The notes below the pieces were generated by a model that was not told the origin of the DNA, did not search any database, and saw only the letters and a list, made by a program, of their open reading frames with translations. This document shows, piece after piece, positions 42,286-51,154 of a stretch of DNA of 64,000 nucleotides. The DNA is taken from assembly GCF_963675965.1 (NCBI RefSeq), contig NZ_OY780935.1, positions 1,476,501 through 1,540,500 on the forward strand. The letters run 5' to 3'. Both the position numbers and the translations under genes were made by a program. Positions within the stretch are counted from its first letter, which is position 1, and the number at the start of each line of letters is the position of its first letter. This stretch comes from an uncultured Celeribacter sp. (GTDB taxonomy: Bacteria; Pseudomonadota; Alphaproteobacteria; Rhodobacterales; Rhodobacteraceae).

Positions 42286-42792
42286 ATGACTGACGCCCCC
42301 GCCAAGCCCGAAATCACTTTGGAGCAGCTTTCCGGCGCCTATGCGATGCGCGCGAAATTCTACATGTATATGTTCGACGTGCTGCGCGAAGAATTCGGCG
42401 GTGAGAAAGCCGTCGACCTGATCGGCGAAGCCACCTTCCGCCTCGGCGAAGAAATGGGCCAGAAACTCAAATCCCATGGCCCGGCCAATATCGAGGCGCT
42501 GACCGAACAGTTTCTGGCCGGCATCCCCTGCCGCGATCACCTATTCGCCCCCGAACTGCGCAAATGCGACGCGGAGGGAATGGAAATTCAGTTCCACCGC
42601 TGCCCGCTCAAGGACAACTGGGAAGCCTGCGGACGCGAAGGCGATGAACTGGAGATGCTCTGCCGCGCCGCCGGTGCAATTGACGCTGGCATGTTCGGCG
42701 CCGCAGGTTTTACCTTCAAAGGCGAGACTTGGAAGCCCGGCAAGACCGGCTGCTGCCGTCTCGTTGTCGAACCCGGCGTCCCCGCCGAATAG
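42286..42792 (+). CDS. L-2-amino-thiazoline-4-carboxylate (ATC) hydrolase-family protein, copy 1
   Basis: The 168-residue protein resembles the ATC-hydrolase family; blocks are IQFHRCPLKDNW, ELEMLCRAAGAID and KTGCCRLVV. Cys106, Cys126 and Cys156 align in spacing with Cys97, Cys117 and Cys146 of the second copy at 49.4 kb. ATC hydrolase opens a thiazoline ring to a carbamoyl-cysteine. Starts at ATG 42286 with GGAG upstream (ATG 42274 alternative). Followed by a binding-protein gene, suggesting that the substrate enters through that transporter. Confidence 0.75.
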   Translation: MTDAPAKPEITLEQLSGAYAMRAKFYMYMFDVLREEFGGEKAVDLIGEATFRLGEEMGQKLKSHGPANIEALTEQFLAGIPCRDHLFAPELRKCDAEGMEIQFHRCPLKDNWEACGREGDELEMLCRAAGAIDAGMFGAAGFTFKGETWKPGKTGCCRLVVEPGVPAE

Positions 42793-42907
42793 CATCGCTT
42801 GATGGAGGGCGCGTCCCCGCGCGCGCCACCCAACAGATCCGGGACACACCCGGACGCCCCTCCTGAAAACCTATTCTGACAAGATCCGACCAACAGAGGA
42901 CACCCCC

Positions 42908-44020
42908 ATGAAACTGACCCGCAGAACCGCCCTTACTCTTGCGGCAGCCACGGCTCTGACCCCGATGGCCGCCTTTGCCCAAGACAGCATCAAACTCGGC
43001 TACCAGCTGCCGCTGACCGGCAACACCGCCCAATACGGGCAGGACTTCCGCGACGCCGCCGAAATCGCGCTGGAGAAATTCAATGCATCCGGCACGATTC
43101 CGGTGCCGGTAGAGATCATCTACGAAGACTCGCGTTCGGACGCGAAAGAGGGCGTCACCATCGCCCGCAAATTCGTCGACAACGACGACATCGTCGGCGT
43201 GCTGGGGGACTTCACCTCCACCGTGTCGATGGCCGCAGCCCAGGTCTATAAAAAGGCAGGCATGGTGCAGCTGTCGCAGACTGCCTCCCACCCCGATTTC
43301 GCCCGCATTTCCGAATGGCAGTTCCGCAACATCACCACCCAGGACCAGGAAGGCGCTGTCAACGCCAAGTGGATGATGGACAACGGCGTTCAGAAGGTCG
43401 CCGTCATCGCCGAACAGACCGACTGGGGCCAATCCGTGGTCAAGGGCTTTGTCACCCCCTTCGAAGAGATGGGCGGAGAAGTGGTCTTCACCGAATTTTT
43501 CAACCGTGGTCTCGCCGACTTCCGCTCTGTGATCACCAAGATCGAAGACCAGTCGCCGGACGCCATTTACACCGGTTTCTTCTATGAAGACGGCGCGCAG
43601 TTCCTGAAACAGATGAAACAGCTGGATGCCGAAATCCCGGTATATTCGACCTCGGCGGCCTATAATGACAAGCTGATCGAACTGTCCGGCGACGCCTCCG
43701 AAGGGCTTCTGCTGACGGCCACCTTCCTGCCGACCCGCGAGGATGCCAGCGTTCAGGAGTTCGTTTCCGAGTGGGAAAAAGACCACGACAACGCGCCCGG
43801 TCAGTTCCCGGCACAGGCCTATGATGCCGTAAACATCATGCTGGCCGCCGTTGCCAAAGCCTATCCTGATGTCACCCGTGACAGCCTGCGCGAGGCCATC
43901 GCCGAGACCAAAGACTTCCCCGGCGTCACCGGCACCACCTCCTTTGACGAAAACGGCGAGCCGCTCAAAGAGCTGACCAAAGCCTCCGTCATCGACGGCG
44001 CCTTTGTCGAAGTGCAATAA
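42908..44020 (+). CDS. LivJ-type ABC transporter substrate-binding protein
   Basis: A 370-residue type I periplasmic binding protein with an RR-containing signal (MKLTRRTALTLAAATALTP, cleavage after AFA). Core: IKLGYQLPLTGNTAQYGQDF, VGVLGDFTSTVSMAAAQVY, QTDWGQSVVKGF, GQFPAQAYDAVNIML. Likely ligands are amino acids, amides or related small acids; cluster context suggests a cyclic amino acid. It heads the LivHMGF-type genes and is separated from them by a 12-bp stem-loop. Confidence 0.87.
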   Translation: MKLTRRTALTLAAATALTPMAAFAQDSIKLGYQLPLTGNTAQYGQDFRDAAEIALEKFNASGTIPVPVEIIYEDSRSDAKEGVTIARKFVDNDDIVGVLGDFTSTVSMAAAQVYKKAGMVQLSQTASHPDFARISEWQFRNITTQDQEGAVNAKWMMDNGVQKVAVIAEQTDWGQSVVKGFVTPFEEMGGEVVFTEFFNRGLADFRSVITKIEDQSPDAIYTGFFYEDGAQFLKQMKQLDAEIPVYSTSAAYNDKLIELSGDASEGLLLTATFLPTREDASVQEFVSEWEKDHDNAPGQFPAQAYDAVNIMLAAVAKAYPDVTRDSLREAIAETKDFPGVTGTTSFDENGEPLKELTKASVIDGAFVEVQ

Positions 44021-44051
44021 ACCGAGCGGCCTTCACCTGACCTGACCCTTT

Positions 44052-44088
44052 CCTTTCCGCCGCCTGTCACACCCCTGCGGCGGAAAGG
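44052..44088 (+). promoter_or_regulatory. Stem-loop between livJ-type and livH-type genes
   Basis: Perfect 12-bp repeat CCTTTCCGCCGC/GCGGCGGAAAGG with a 13-nt loop, 31 bases after the binding-protein stop and no T-run. Its role is likely the same differential-expression role as after ugpB and aapJ. Confidence 0.75.
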
Positions 44089-44112
44089 ACCACAAGAACA
44101 AAGGGGGACGAC

Positions 44113-45027
44113 GTGCTCGATCCTTATATCCTGCAACAATTGGCCATCGGCGTGTCTCTGGGCATGATCTATGCGCTCATGGCCATCGGCTTTACGCTGA
44201 TCTTTGGCGTGTTGAACGTGGTCAACTTCGCACATGGCGAAGTCTATACCATCGGGGCCTTTGCCGGTCTCATGGCGATCTCGGCCTTTGGACCGCCGCT
44301 ATTGGTGGTTCTCTTCATCGCTCTGGCCGCAGGGGCGCTGGCCGGGTTCGGTCTGGAACGGCTGGCCTTTCGTCCTTTCCGCCGCTTTTCCGACGAAGCT
44401 TCGCTGAAATCGCGCGCCATGCGTGAGGCAACGCTGATGTCGTCCCTGGCAATGTCGATCATTGCCCGCGAAGCCATGGAGATCATCTTTGGCTCGGAAT
44501 TCCAGTCGATCGACCTCGATCATCTGATCAATAAGCCGATCCACCTTGGCCCGATCACCATTGTGAACGGCGATATCATTATCTTCGGCATCACCATCGT
44601 GATGCTGGCCGGGCTGCAATGGATGCTCAAGAAAAGCCCGATCGGCCTGTCGATCCGTGCCGTGTCCAACAATGCGCTTGGGGCCAAATACTGCGGCATC
44701 AACACCGACCGCACGATCATCATCACCTTTATGATCGGCTCGGGGCTGGGCGCACTCGCAGGCATTCTGGTCGGCCTTTACTATGGCGCGATCTTCCCCT
44801 CCATGGGCTTTATCCCCGGCATCAAAGCCTTTGTCGCCATGGTCATGGGCGGGCTGTCCTCGATCCCCGGCGCGGTCATCTCCGCCATGATCCTCGGCCT
44901 GTCGGAAAGCATCTCCACCAGCTTCATCTCATCGGTCTGGTCCGACATGGTGGCCTATGCCTTCCTGCTGATCACCCTGATTTTCTTCCCGCAAGGCCTC
45001 TTCGGGGCGAGGAGGGAACGTGTCTAA
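44113..45027 (+). CDS. livH: Branched-chain-amino-acid-type ABC permease (LivH)
   Basis: The 304-residue permease has about 8 helices (GVSLGMIYALMAIGFTLIFG at the N terminus; LNVVNFAHGEVYTIGAF, LivH hallmark; FIPGIKAFVAMVMGGLSSIP, coupling region). It starts with GTG 44113 preceded by AGGGGG. The end overlaps the livM start by 8 bases. Confidence 0.92.
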   Translation: MLDPYILQQLAIGVSLGMIYALMAIGFTLIFGVLNVVNFAHGEVYTIGAFAGLMAISAFGPPLLVVLFIALAAGALAGFGLERLAFRPFRRFSDEASLKSRAMREATLMSSLAMSIIAREAMEIIFGSEFQSIDLDHLINKPIHLGPITIVNGDIIIFGITIVMLAGLQWMLKKSPIGLSIRAVSNNALGAKYCGINTDRTIIITFMIGSGLGALAGILVGLYYGAIFPSMGFIPGIKAFVAMVMGGLSSIPGAVISAMILGLSESISTSFISSVWSDMVAYAFLLITLIFFPQGLFGARRERV

Positions 45028-46018
45028 GTCACTTCTCATCAAGGGCATTCTGGCCCTGATCATCTTTGGCATCGTCCCGGCTGCACTCGCGGGCTTTGAC
45101 AAGGGCTATTACTATCAGATCGCCACTCTGGCCTTTGTCTTCATGCTGCTGGCTGCCTCCCTGCATCTGGTCACCGGTGTCGCGGGGCTGCTGCACCTTG
45201 GGCACGCGTCCCTCTATGGCGTCGGCGCCTATGTGGCAGCCATTCTTGGCGCGGATCACGGCATCGGCTTTACCATCGGCCTGCCGCTGGCGGGGCTTGC
45301 TGCGGCCTTCATCGCCTTTCTCGTCGCCCTGCCGACGATGCGGCTGATGTCGATCTACTTTGCCGTGGCCACGCTCGGCATCGGGCAGATGCTCTATCTC
45401 CTGTTCCAGAACTGGGTCGGGCTCACCAAAGGCCCCAATGGGGTCATGCTGTTTTCCGGGATCGACCTGTTCGGCTTCGAAATCGACAGCGATCTGGGCA
45501 TCTACTATGTGGTGGCGGCGATCGTGGCGATTTCGATCCTGATCCTCAACCGGCTCAGCCACTCCTATTACGGCAATGCCCTGCGCAGCCTGCGCGAAGA
45601 TGACCAATGCGCCTCAGCCATGGGCATCAACGTCACCGCGCTCAAGATCCAGTCCTTCGTCATCTCGGCCTTTTTCGCCGGGATCGCCGGGGCGCTCTGG
45701 GCCTATACCACGGGCTACATTTCGCCCAATGACTTCCACTTCTCGCAATCGATCCTGATCCTGACCATGGTCGTGGTCGGCGGTCTGGGCAGCCTGCCCG
45801 GCGTGCTGATCGGGGCGCTGTTGCTGATCCTGTTGCCAGAGGCCCTGCGCTCGGTCGGGGACATCCGCAACATCATCGTCGGTTTCGTGATGTTCGGTGC
45901 CATTCTCTTCCTGCCCAAAGGGTTGTTTGGCGAAGTCTCTGCTCTGAACTTTGCGCGCCGCCTGCTGGGTGAGGGCTGGACCGATGAGCACGGTCAGAAA
46001 GGGATCGGTTGGAAATGA
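45020..46018 (+). CDS. livM: Branched-chain-amino-acid-type ABC permease (LivM)
   Basis: The 332-residue second permease contains GVAGLLHLGHASLYGVGAYV and LTMVVVGGLGSLPGVLIGAL, both LivM-type. GTG start with GGAGG 5 bases upstream, inside the livH 3' end. The stop overlaps the livG start (ATGA). Confidence 0.92.
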   Translation: MSKSLLIKGILALIIFGIVPAALAGFDKGYYYQIATLAFVFMLLAASLHLVTGVAGLLHLGHASLYGVGAYVAAILGADHGIGFTIGLPLAGLAAAFIAFLVALPTMRLMSIYFAVATLGIGQMLYLLFQNWVGLTKGPNGVMLFSGIDLFGFEIDSDLGIYYVVAAIVAISILILNRLSHSYYGNALRSLREDDQCASAMGINVTALKIQSFVISAFFAGIAGALWAYTTGYISPNDFHFSQSILILTMVVVGGLGSLPGVLIGALLLILLPEALRSVGDIRNIIVGFVMFGAILFLPKGLFGEVSALNFARRLLGEGWTDEHGQKGIGWK

Positions 46019-46773
46019 CGGATGTAATCCTCGAACTCGACGGGCTGACACGTGCCTTCGGCGGCCTCAAGGCGGTCGACGACGTCACCACCAAAGTCCA
46101 CAAGGGCGAATTGTTCGGGCTGATCGGCCCGAACGGCGCCGGCAAGACAACCCTGTTCAACCTGATCTCGGGCTTCACCCCGCCGTCTTCGGGCGAGGTG
46201 CGTTTCAAGGGCGAAGCGATCACCGGCCTCTCCGCCCATAAGATCGCACACAAGGGCATGTCCCGCACCTTTCAGAACCTGCGGGTGTTTCCGAATATGA
46301 CCGTCTTCGACAACATCTCTGTCGGGGCTCTGGGCATGCTCGGCGTCGGGCCTTTCTCCGCCCTCTTCGGCGGCAAGTCCCGTGCGCGCGAGATTTCCGA
46401 ACGCAGTTGGGACATGCTGGAAAAGGTCGGGCTGGCTGATCATGCCGACGATCTGGCGGCCAACCTGTCCTACGGCAAGCGCAAATACCTTGAAATCGCG
46501 CGCGCCCTGGCGATGCAGCCGGATCTCCTGATCCTCGACGAACCGGCTGCGGGGATGAACGATTCAGAAACCACAGAACTGGCACAGTTCATCACCGGGC
46601 TGAATGACGAAGGCCTCACCGTGATGCTGGTCGAGCACGACATGGGGCTGGTCATGGGCATCTGTGAGCGGCTGGTCGTTCTTGCCTCTGGTCGCAAGAT
46701 CGCCGACGACGTGCCCGCCGTGGTGCGTCAGGACCCTGCCGTTCTGGAAGCCTATCTTGGGGGAGACGACTGA
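46015..46773 (+). CDS. livG: ABC ATPase LivG
   Basis: The 252-residue ATPase: GPNGAGKTTLFNL, HKGMSRTFQNLRVFPNMTVF (LivG-type), LSYGKRKYLEIARALA (variant signature), LLILDEPAAGMND. Starts at ATG 46015 overlapping the livM stop. Confidence 0.93.
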   Translation: MTDVILELDGLTRAFGGLKAVDDVTTKVHKGELFGLIGPNGAGKTTLFNLISGFTPPSSGEVRFKGEAITGLSAHKIAHKGMSRTFQNLRVFPNMTVFDNISVGALGMLGVGPFSALFGGKSRAREISERSWDMLEKVGLADHADDLAANLSYGKRKYLEIARALAMQPDLLILDEPAAGMNDSETTELAQFITGLNDEGLTVMLVEHDMGLVMGICERLVVLASGRKIADDVPAVVRQDPAVLEAYLGGDD

Positions 46774-47489
46774 TGAGCAATATTCTGGAAATCAAATCGC
46801 TCTCGCTCAGAATCGGCATTCAGGACATCCTGCACGACGTCTCGGTCAGCCTGCCGGCGCGTGGCATTGTCTCGGTTCTGGGGGCCAACGGGGTCGGGAA
46901 GACCTCGCTCATGCGCTGTATCTCGGGGATCTACCACGCCACCGGCGGCGAGATCCTCTTGGAAGGCGAAGACATCTCCAAACTGAAAAGCCACGAGATT
47001 GTCGAGCGCGGCGTGCTGCAGGCCCCGGAAGGGCGTCAGATCTTTTCCAACATGACCGTGCTGGAAAACCTGATGATCGGCGCCGGACCGCTTGGGCGAC
47101 AGGAGCTGGACCATGTGCTGCATCTCTTCCCGCGATTGGAGGAACGGCTCAAGCAACAGGCCGGTTCAATGTCGGGCGGCGAACAGCAGATGCTGTGCAT
47201 CGGGCGGGCGCTGATGCGCAAACCCAAGGTGCTGCTGCTCGATGAACCGTCTCTGGGGCTTGCCCCGCGTCTGGTCGGCTTCATCTGCGAACTGGTCAGC
47301 AAGATCCGTGACGAAGGCTATGCCGTGCTTCTGGTCGAACAGAATGTGAAGGCCGCGCTGCGGGTCTCTGACCGGGCCTCGGTGATCGAACACGGTAAGA
47401 TCGTGATCGAAGGCGACGCCAGCGCATTGGCCAATGACCCACGCGTGGCCGAAGCCTATCTCGGCGGACATGTGCACGAAAATGCCTGA
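46773..47489 (+). CDS. livF: ABC ATPase LivF
   Basis: The 238-residue ATPase: GANGVGKTSLMRC, VLQAPEGRQIFSNMTV (LivF-type), MSGGEQQMLCIGRALM, LLLDEPSLGLAPRLV. Its ATG shares a base with the livG stop. It ends 40 bases before the convergent lrp gene. Confidence 0.93.
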   Translation: MSNILEIKSLSLRIGIQDILHDVSVSLPARGIVSVLGANGVGKTSLMRCISGIYHATGGEILLEGEDISKLKSHEIVERGVLQAPEGRQIFSNMTVLENLMIGAGPLGRQELDHVLHLFPRLEERLKQQAGSMSGGEQQMLCIGRALMRKPKVLLLDEPSLGLAPRLVGFICELVSKIRDEGYAVLLVEQNVKAALRVSDRASVIEHGKIVIEGDASALANDPRVAEAYLGGHVHENA

Positions 47490-47529
47490 GCGCCGCCTGA
47501 CATCGGCGCGCCGCAGGATCAGACCACGG

Positions 47530-48003
47530 CTACAGGTATTTGGTCGGCACTGCAGTGGTGAATTTCAGCTCCTCCATGGAAATGGAGGAGTTGACCGTCG
47601 AAAACTCAAGTTCTTCGATCATGCGCTGATAGACCTCGTCATAGGCCGCGATATCGGGCACCACAACCTTCATGATATAGTCCGTCGCCCCGGTCAGCCG
47701 GTAAGCCTCGACCACTTCGGGAATGTCTTCGATCAGATCCCTGAATTTGGTGAACCACTCCATCGCATGACGCGGCGCTGTGACACCGATGAAAATCGTC
47801 ATCGGAATATTGGCCTGTTTCTGATCCACCAGCGCCACGCGCGCACGGATCAGCCCCGAGGCCTCCATACGCTTGATCCGGCGCCAGATCGGGGTCGGAC
47901 TCAACCCGACGCGATCAGCAATGTCGGCAATCGGCAACTCGCTGTCCTGCTGCAGGATGTCCAGAATACGCCGGTCGATGTCGTCATAGGTAATGTCAGC
48001 CAT
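47530..48003 (-). CDS. Lrp/AsnC-family transcriptional regulator
   Basis: A 157-residue regulator with N-terminal HTH (DIDRRILDILQQDSELPIAD, VGLSPTPIWRRIKRME) and a RAM ligand domain (VVEAYRLTGATDYIMKVVV). It is convergent with the livF end and divergent from the flavoprotein gene (124-bp AT-rich gap). It is the only regulator inside the cluster and is the best candidate to sense an amino acid imported or produced there. Confidence 0.9.
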   Translation of the reverse strand: MADITYDDIDRRILDILQQDSELPIADIADRVGLSPTPIWRRIKRMEASGLIRARVALVDQKQANIPMTIFIGVTAPRHAMEWFTKFRDLIEDIPEVVEAYRLTGATDYIMKVVVPDIAAYDEVYQRMIEELEFSTVNSSISMEELKFTTAVPTKYL

Positions 48004-48127
48004 TCTGCCCTGCCCTTTTCCAATACCTCACGACATCACACCAATCTGGCGCCGAATCACAGAAGAAAAATCTACACAGCAAACTACTAACTAGAAACTC
48101 TACTCTCAGCGCCTCGAAAGGCATCAC

Positions 48128-49432
48128 ATGACTTCTTCCGTTACCTTCCCCCCGTCGCTTTGGGCTGACACGGCCCCACCACGCACCCCGGCCGCCCCCC
48201 TGAGCGGCGGCGCGGAAACCGACACGGTCATCATCGGTGGCGGGTTTTCCGGGCTTTCGGCAGCGCTGCATCTGGCCAAGGCCGGGCGCGCCGTGATGGT
48301 TCTGGAAGGGCAGGCCATCGGCTGGGGCGGATCTGGCCGCAACAACGGTCAGGTGATCCCGACGCTGACCTCAGCAGAACCTGACGCCTGGGAGCAGCGC
48401 TATGGCGAAACCGGACGGTTGTTTGCCCGGATGATCGGCGCTTCCGCTGGCATGCTGTTCGACACCATCCGGCAAGAAGGCATCGACGCCGAGGCGGAAC
48501 AGAGCGGCTGGTTTCAGCCCGCCCATTCCCCGGGCCGCACAAAACTGAGCCAGAAACGGGTCGAAGCCTGGCGTCGTTTCGGGCTCGACGTCGAGTATCT
48601 CGATCATGCGGCAACCACCGAACTGATGGGCACGGCCCATTGGTATGGCGGCATGTTGGCGCCCTCGGGTGGCCATGTGAACCCGCTGGCTCTGGCCCGC
48701 GGTCTGGCGGGCGCGGTGGAACGCCATGGCGGCACCATTCACGAACAGACCCGTGTCGACAGCTTTGTCCATGACGGTACGCAATGGCAGGTCAAAACCC
48801 CCGGCGGCACAGTCACCGCCCGTGCGCTGATCCTTGCGACCAATGCCTATACCGGGGAGTTGGCCCCGGGGCTGGCCCGCCGCCTCGCACGGTCCATAGT
48901 CCCGGTGCATTCATGGCAAATGGCCACCAACCCACTGTCCGACAATTTGCGCGCCACCCTGTTGCCGGGGCGTCAGGCCGTGTCGGACACGCGAGGCGAT
49001 CTGCGATTTTTCCGCTACGATGCGCGCAACCGTCTGATCACTGGCGGGGCAATCATTGGCGGCGGCGATGTCAGCGCCCGTGTGGCCCGCAAAGTCGCTC
49101 GCAATCTGGCCGACAGCTTTCCACAGCTGGAAGCCCCGGAGATGACCCATGTCTGGTCAGGCTATCTGGCGATGAACTGGGACCGTTTTCCCCGCGTGCA
49201 CAACCTTGGCCCCAACGGCTGGGCGCCGATCGGTTACAACGGGCGCGGCGTGGCTCTGGCCAATGCTCTGGGGCGCGAAATTGCCCGGGCCATCGACGGG
49301 GAAGACCCGCGCGGACTGGCCTTGCCGATCACGGAACCACATCCCCTGCCCTTTCACCCCATCGCCCGGCGCGTGGCCCCGCTCTATCTGGCGTGGATGC
49401 AACGCAAAGACCGGACCGACCCGAAGCTCTGA
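48128..49432 (+). CDS. FAD-dependent amino-acid/amine oxidoreductase (DAO fold)
   Basis: The 434-residue flavoprotein has the dinucleotide motif VIIGGGFSGLSAALHLAKAG (residues about 36-55) followed by GWGGSGRNNGQVIPTL, the PuuB/DadA-type substrate side. A second FAD-contact segment is RGVALANALGREIARAI near the C terminus. It may oxidise a D-amino acid, secondary amine or gamma-glutamylamine. The first 30 residues are Pro/Ser-rich. It is first in the plus-strand trio with ATC copy 2 and the M20 enzyme. Confidence 0.85.
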   Translation: MTSSVTFPPSLWADTAPPRTPAAPLSGGAETDTVIIGGGFSGLSAALHLAKAGRAVMVLEGQAIGWGGSGRNNGQVIPTLTSAEPDAWEQRYGETGRLFARMIGASAGMLFDTIRQEGIDAEAEQSGWFQPAHSPGRTKLSQKRVEAWRRFGLDVEYLDHAATTELMGTAHWYGGMLAPSGGHVNPLALARGLAGAVERHGGTIHEQTRVDSFVHDGTQWQVKTPGGTVTARALILATNAYTGELAPGLARRLARSIVPVHSWQMATNPLSDNLRATLLPGRQAVSDTRGDLRFFRYDARNRLITGGAIIGGGDVSARVARKVARNLADSFPQLEAPEMTHVWSGYLAMNWDRFPRVHNLGPNGWAPIGYNGRGVALANALGREIARAIDGEDPRGLALPITEPHPLPFHPIARRVAPLYLAWMQRKDRTDPKL

Positions 49433-49446
49433 GAAAAGGTATCCCC

Positions 49447-49914
49447 ATGAAAGACCTCCCCATTCTCGAACGCCGCCGCATCGAGGCAGAAATCCTCAAA
49501 CATGTTTTCGAAGTGATCTCGGAACGGTCCGGGCGCACAGAGGCCGAAGCCGTCATTGGCGAGACCTGTTCGCGCTCTGCCATCGATCAGGGCAAGGCCA
49601 TGGCTGCAGACCTTGATCACCCTGCCAACCTCAGCGACTTCGCCGCAATCCTGCCGAACTGGACCAAGGAAGACGCGCTGGAGATGGACGTGCTCACCAC
49701 GGAACCGGATCGCATGGAATTCAACGTCACCCGCTGCCGCTACGCAGAGATGTACAAGGAAATGGGCGTTGGCGACATCGGTCATCTGCTGTCGTGCAAT
49801 CGCGATGGCGATTTTTGCGTTGGCTACAATCCGGATATCGAACTGACCCGGACCCAGACGATCATGAAAGGCGCAAGCCACTGTGATTTTCGCTACAAGA
49901 TGAAAAAGGACTGA
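49447..49914 (+). CDS. L-2-amino-thiazoline-4-carboxylate (ATC) hydrolase-family protein, copy 2
   Basis: A 155-residue member closer to the family consensus: VTRCRYAEMYKEMG, LLSCNRDGDFCVGYNPD and TQTIMKGASHCDFRY. Cys97, Cys117 and Cys146 match the spacing in copy 1, suggesting a shared active or metal site. Starts at ATG 49447 (SD AAGG upstream), 14 bases after the flavoprotein gene and 3 bases before the M20 gene. ATC hydrolysis gives N-carbamoyl-cysteine, which an amidohydrolase such as the next gene could finish. Confidence 0.82.
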   Translation: MKDLPILERRRIEAEILKHVFEVISERSGRTEAEAVIGETCSRSAIDQGKAMAADLDHPANLSDFAAILPNWTKEDALEMDVLTTEPDRMEFNVTRCRYAEMYKEMGVGDIGHLLSCNRDGDFCVGYNPDIELTRTQTIMKGASHCDFRYKMKKD

Positions 49915-49917
49915 TCC

Positions 49918-51084
49918 ATGGCCGTTGGAAACTGGGTGTCGCGCGAACTGGCCGCGCTGACCGCATTTCGTCACGATCTGCATGAAAATCCCGAATTGCT
50001 CTACGAGCTTCCGCGCACGGCCATGAAGGTCGCCGAGGCGCTGCGGACCGCCGGGGTCGATGAGGTGATCGAAGGTCTGGGCAAAACCGGCGTCGTTGGC
50101 GTGATCCACGGGCAAACCAACCGTTCGGGCCGAATGATCGGGCTGCGCGCGGATATGGATGCCCTGCCCATTCTGGAGACCACCGGCCTGCCCTATGCCT
50201 CCAAGGTGCCCGGCAAAATGCATGCCTGCGGTCATGACGGTCACACCACCATGTTGCTCGGCGCGGCGAAACATCTGGCGGAAACCCGCGCCTTTGACGG
50301 CACGGTGATCGTGATCTTCCAGCCAGCCGAGGAAGGCGGCGCAGGGGCCCAGGCGATGATCGAAGACGGGTTGTTCGACCGCTGGCCCTGTGACGAAGTT
50401 TACGGCATGCACAATATGCCAAACCTGCCAGTCGGCAGTTTCACCACCTCTGCAGGGCCGAACATGGGGGCGGTCGACAAGCTGACGATCCGCATCACCG
50501 GCAAGGGCGGCCACGCGGCCCAACCCCACAATGCGATCGACCCCTTTCCCGCACTAGCGGGCATCATTCAGGCCATTCACGGCATGAGCGCCCGCTCTGT
50601 CGATCCCTTCGAGTCTCATGTCGTGTCGCTCTGTGTGGTCGAGGGCGGCGATGCCTTCAACGTCATCCCCGAGGAAATCACGCTGGTTGGCACTGTGCGC
50701 ACCCTCTCAGAAGACGTCCGCGATCATGTCGAAGCCCGCATCCGCCAGATCGTCACCCAGATCGCGGCGGGACATGCCTGCACCGGCGTTGTGGGCTATG
50801 ACCGCAGCTATCCAGTGCTGATCAACCATGAGACGGAAACGGAATATGCCGCTGAGGCCGCCCGCGCGGTGGCTGGCGCCGACAAGGTCACGCTCGATAT
50901 GGTGCCGACGCTGGGAGGCGAAGATTTCGCCTTCATGCTCAACAAGGTGCCCGGCTGTATGATCAACATCGGCAATGGCCCCTCGGCCAATCTTCATCAC
51001 CCGGAGTATAACTTCAACGATGAGGTGATCGGCTGGGGCTGCTCTTACTGGGTGACGCTGGTACGTCAGCGGCTCGCACTCTGA
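49918..51084 (+). CDS. M20-family amidohydrolase
   Basis: The 388-residue zinc hydrolase is of the hippurate/IAA-amino acid hydrolase branch: GLRADMDALPILETTGLPY, HACGHDGHTTML (metal His/Asp), FQPAEEGGAGAQAM (catalytic and metal Glu) and the late TLGGEDFAFML. It removes an acyl or carbamoyl group from an amino acid. In the ATC pathway the next step is hydrolysis of N-carbamoyl-cysteine, so this is a reasonable candidate. It is last in its operon. Confidence 0.9.
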   Translation: MAVGNWVSRELAALTAFRHDLHENPELLYELPRTAMKVAEALRTAGVDEVIEGLGKTGVVGVIHGQTNRSGRMIGLRADMDALPILETTGLPYASKVPGKMHACGHDGHTTMLLGAAKHLAETRAFDGTVIVIFQPAEEGGAGAQAMIEDGLFDRWPCDEVYGMHNMPNLPVGSFTTSAGPNMGAVDKLTIRITGKGGHAAQPHNAIDPFPALAGIIQAIHGMSARSVDPFESHVVSLCVVEGGDAFNVIPEEITLVGTVRTLSEDVRDHVEARIRQIVTQIAAGHACTGVVGYDRSYPVLINHETETEYAAEAARAVAGADKVTLDMVPTLGGEDFAFMLNKVPGCMINIGNGPSANLHHPEYNFNDEVIGWGCSYWVTLVRQRLAL

Positions 51085-51109
51085 TCGCCGCATGAGAACG
51101 GCATGAAAA

Positions 51110-51133
51110 AACGGCGCGGTTTGCCGCGCCGTT
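51110..51133 (-). terminator. Bidirectional terminator between M20 gene and aapP
   Basis: 10-bp stem AACGGCGCGG/CCGCGCCGTT, 4-nt loop; on the minus strand it is followed by TTTTTT, on the plus strand by only TTT. It probably ends the aap operon mainly and also limits readthrough from the M20 gene. Confidence 0.85.
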
Positions 51134-51154
51134 TCATGTCTCTGATCACAAAGC

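Noticed and set aside
42716..44017. 433-codon minus-strand frame
   Set aside because: Antisense to the livJ-type gene; no recognisable domain.
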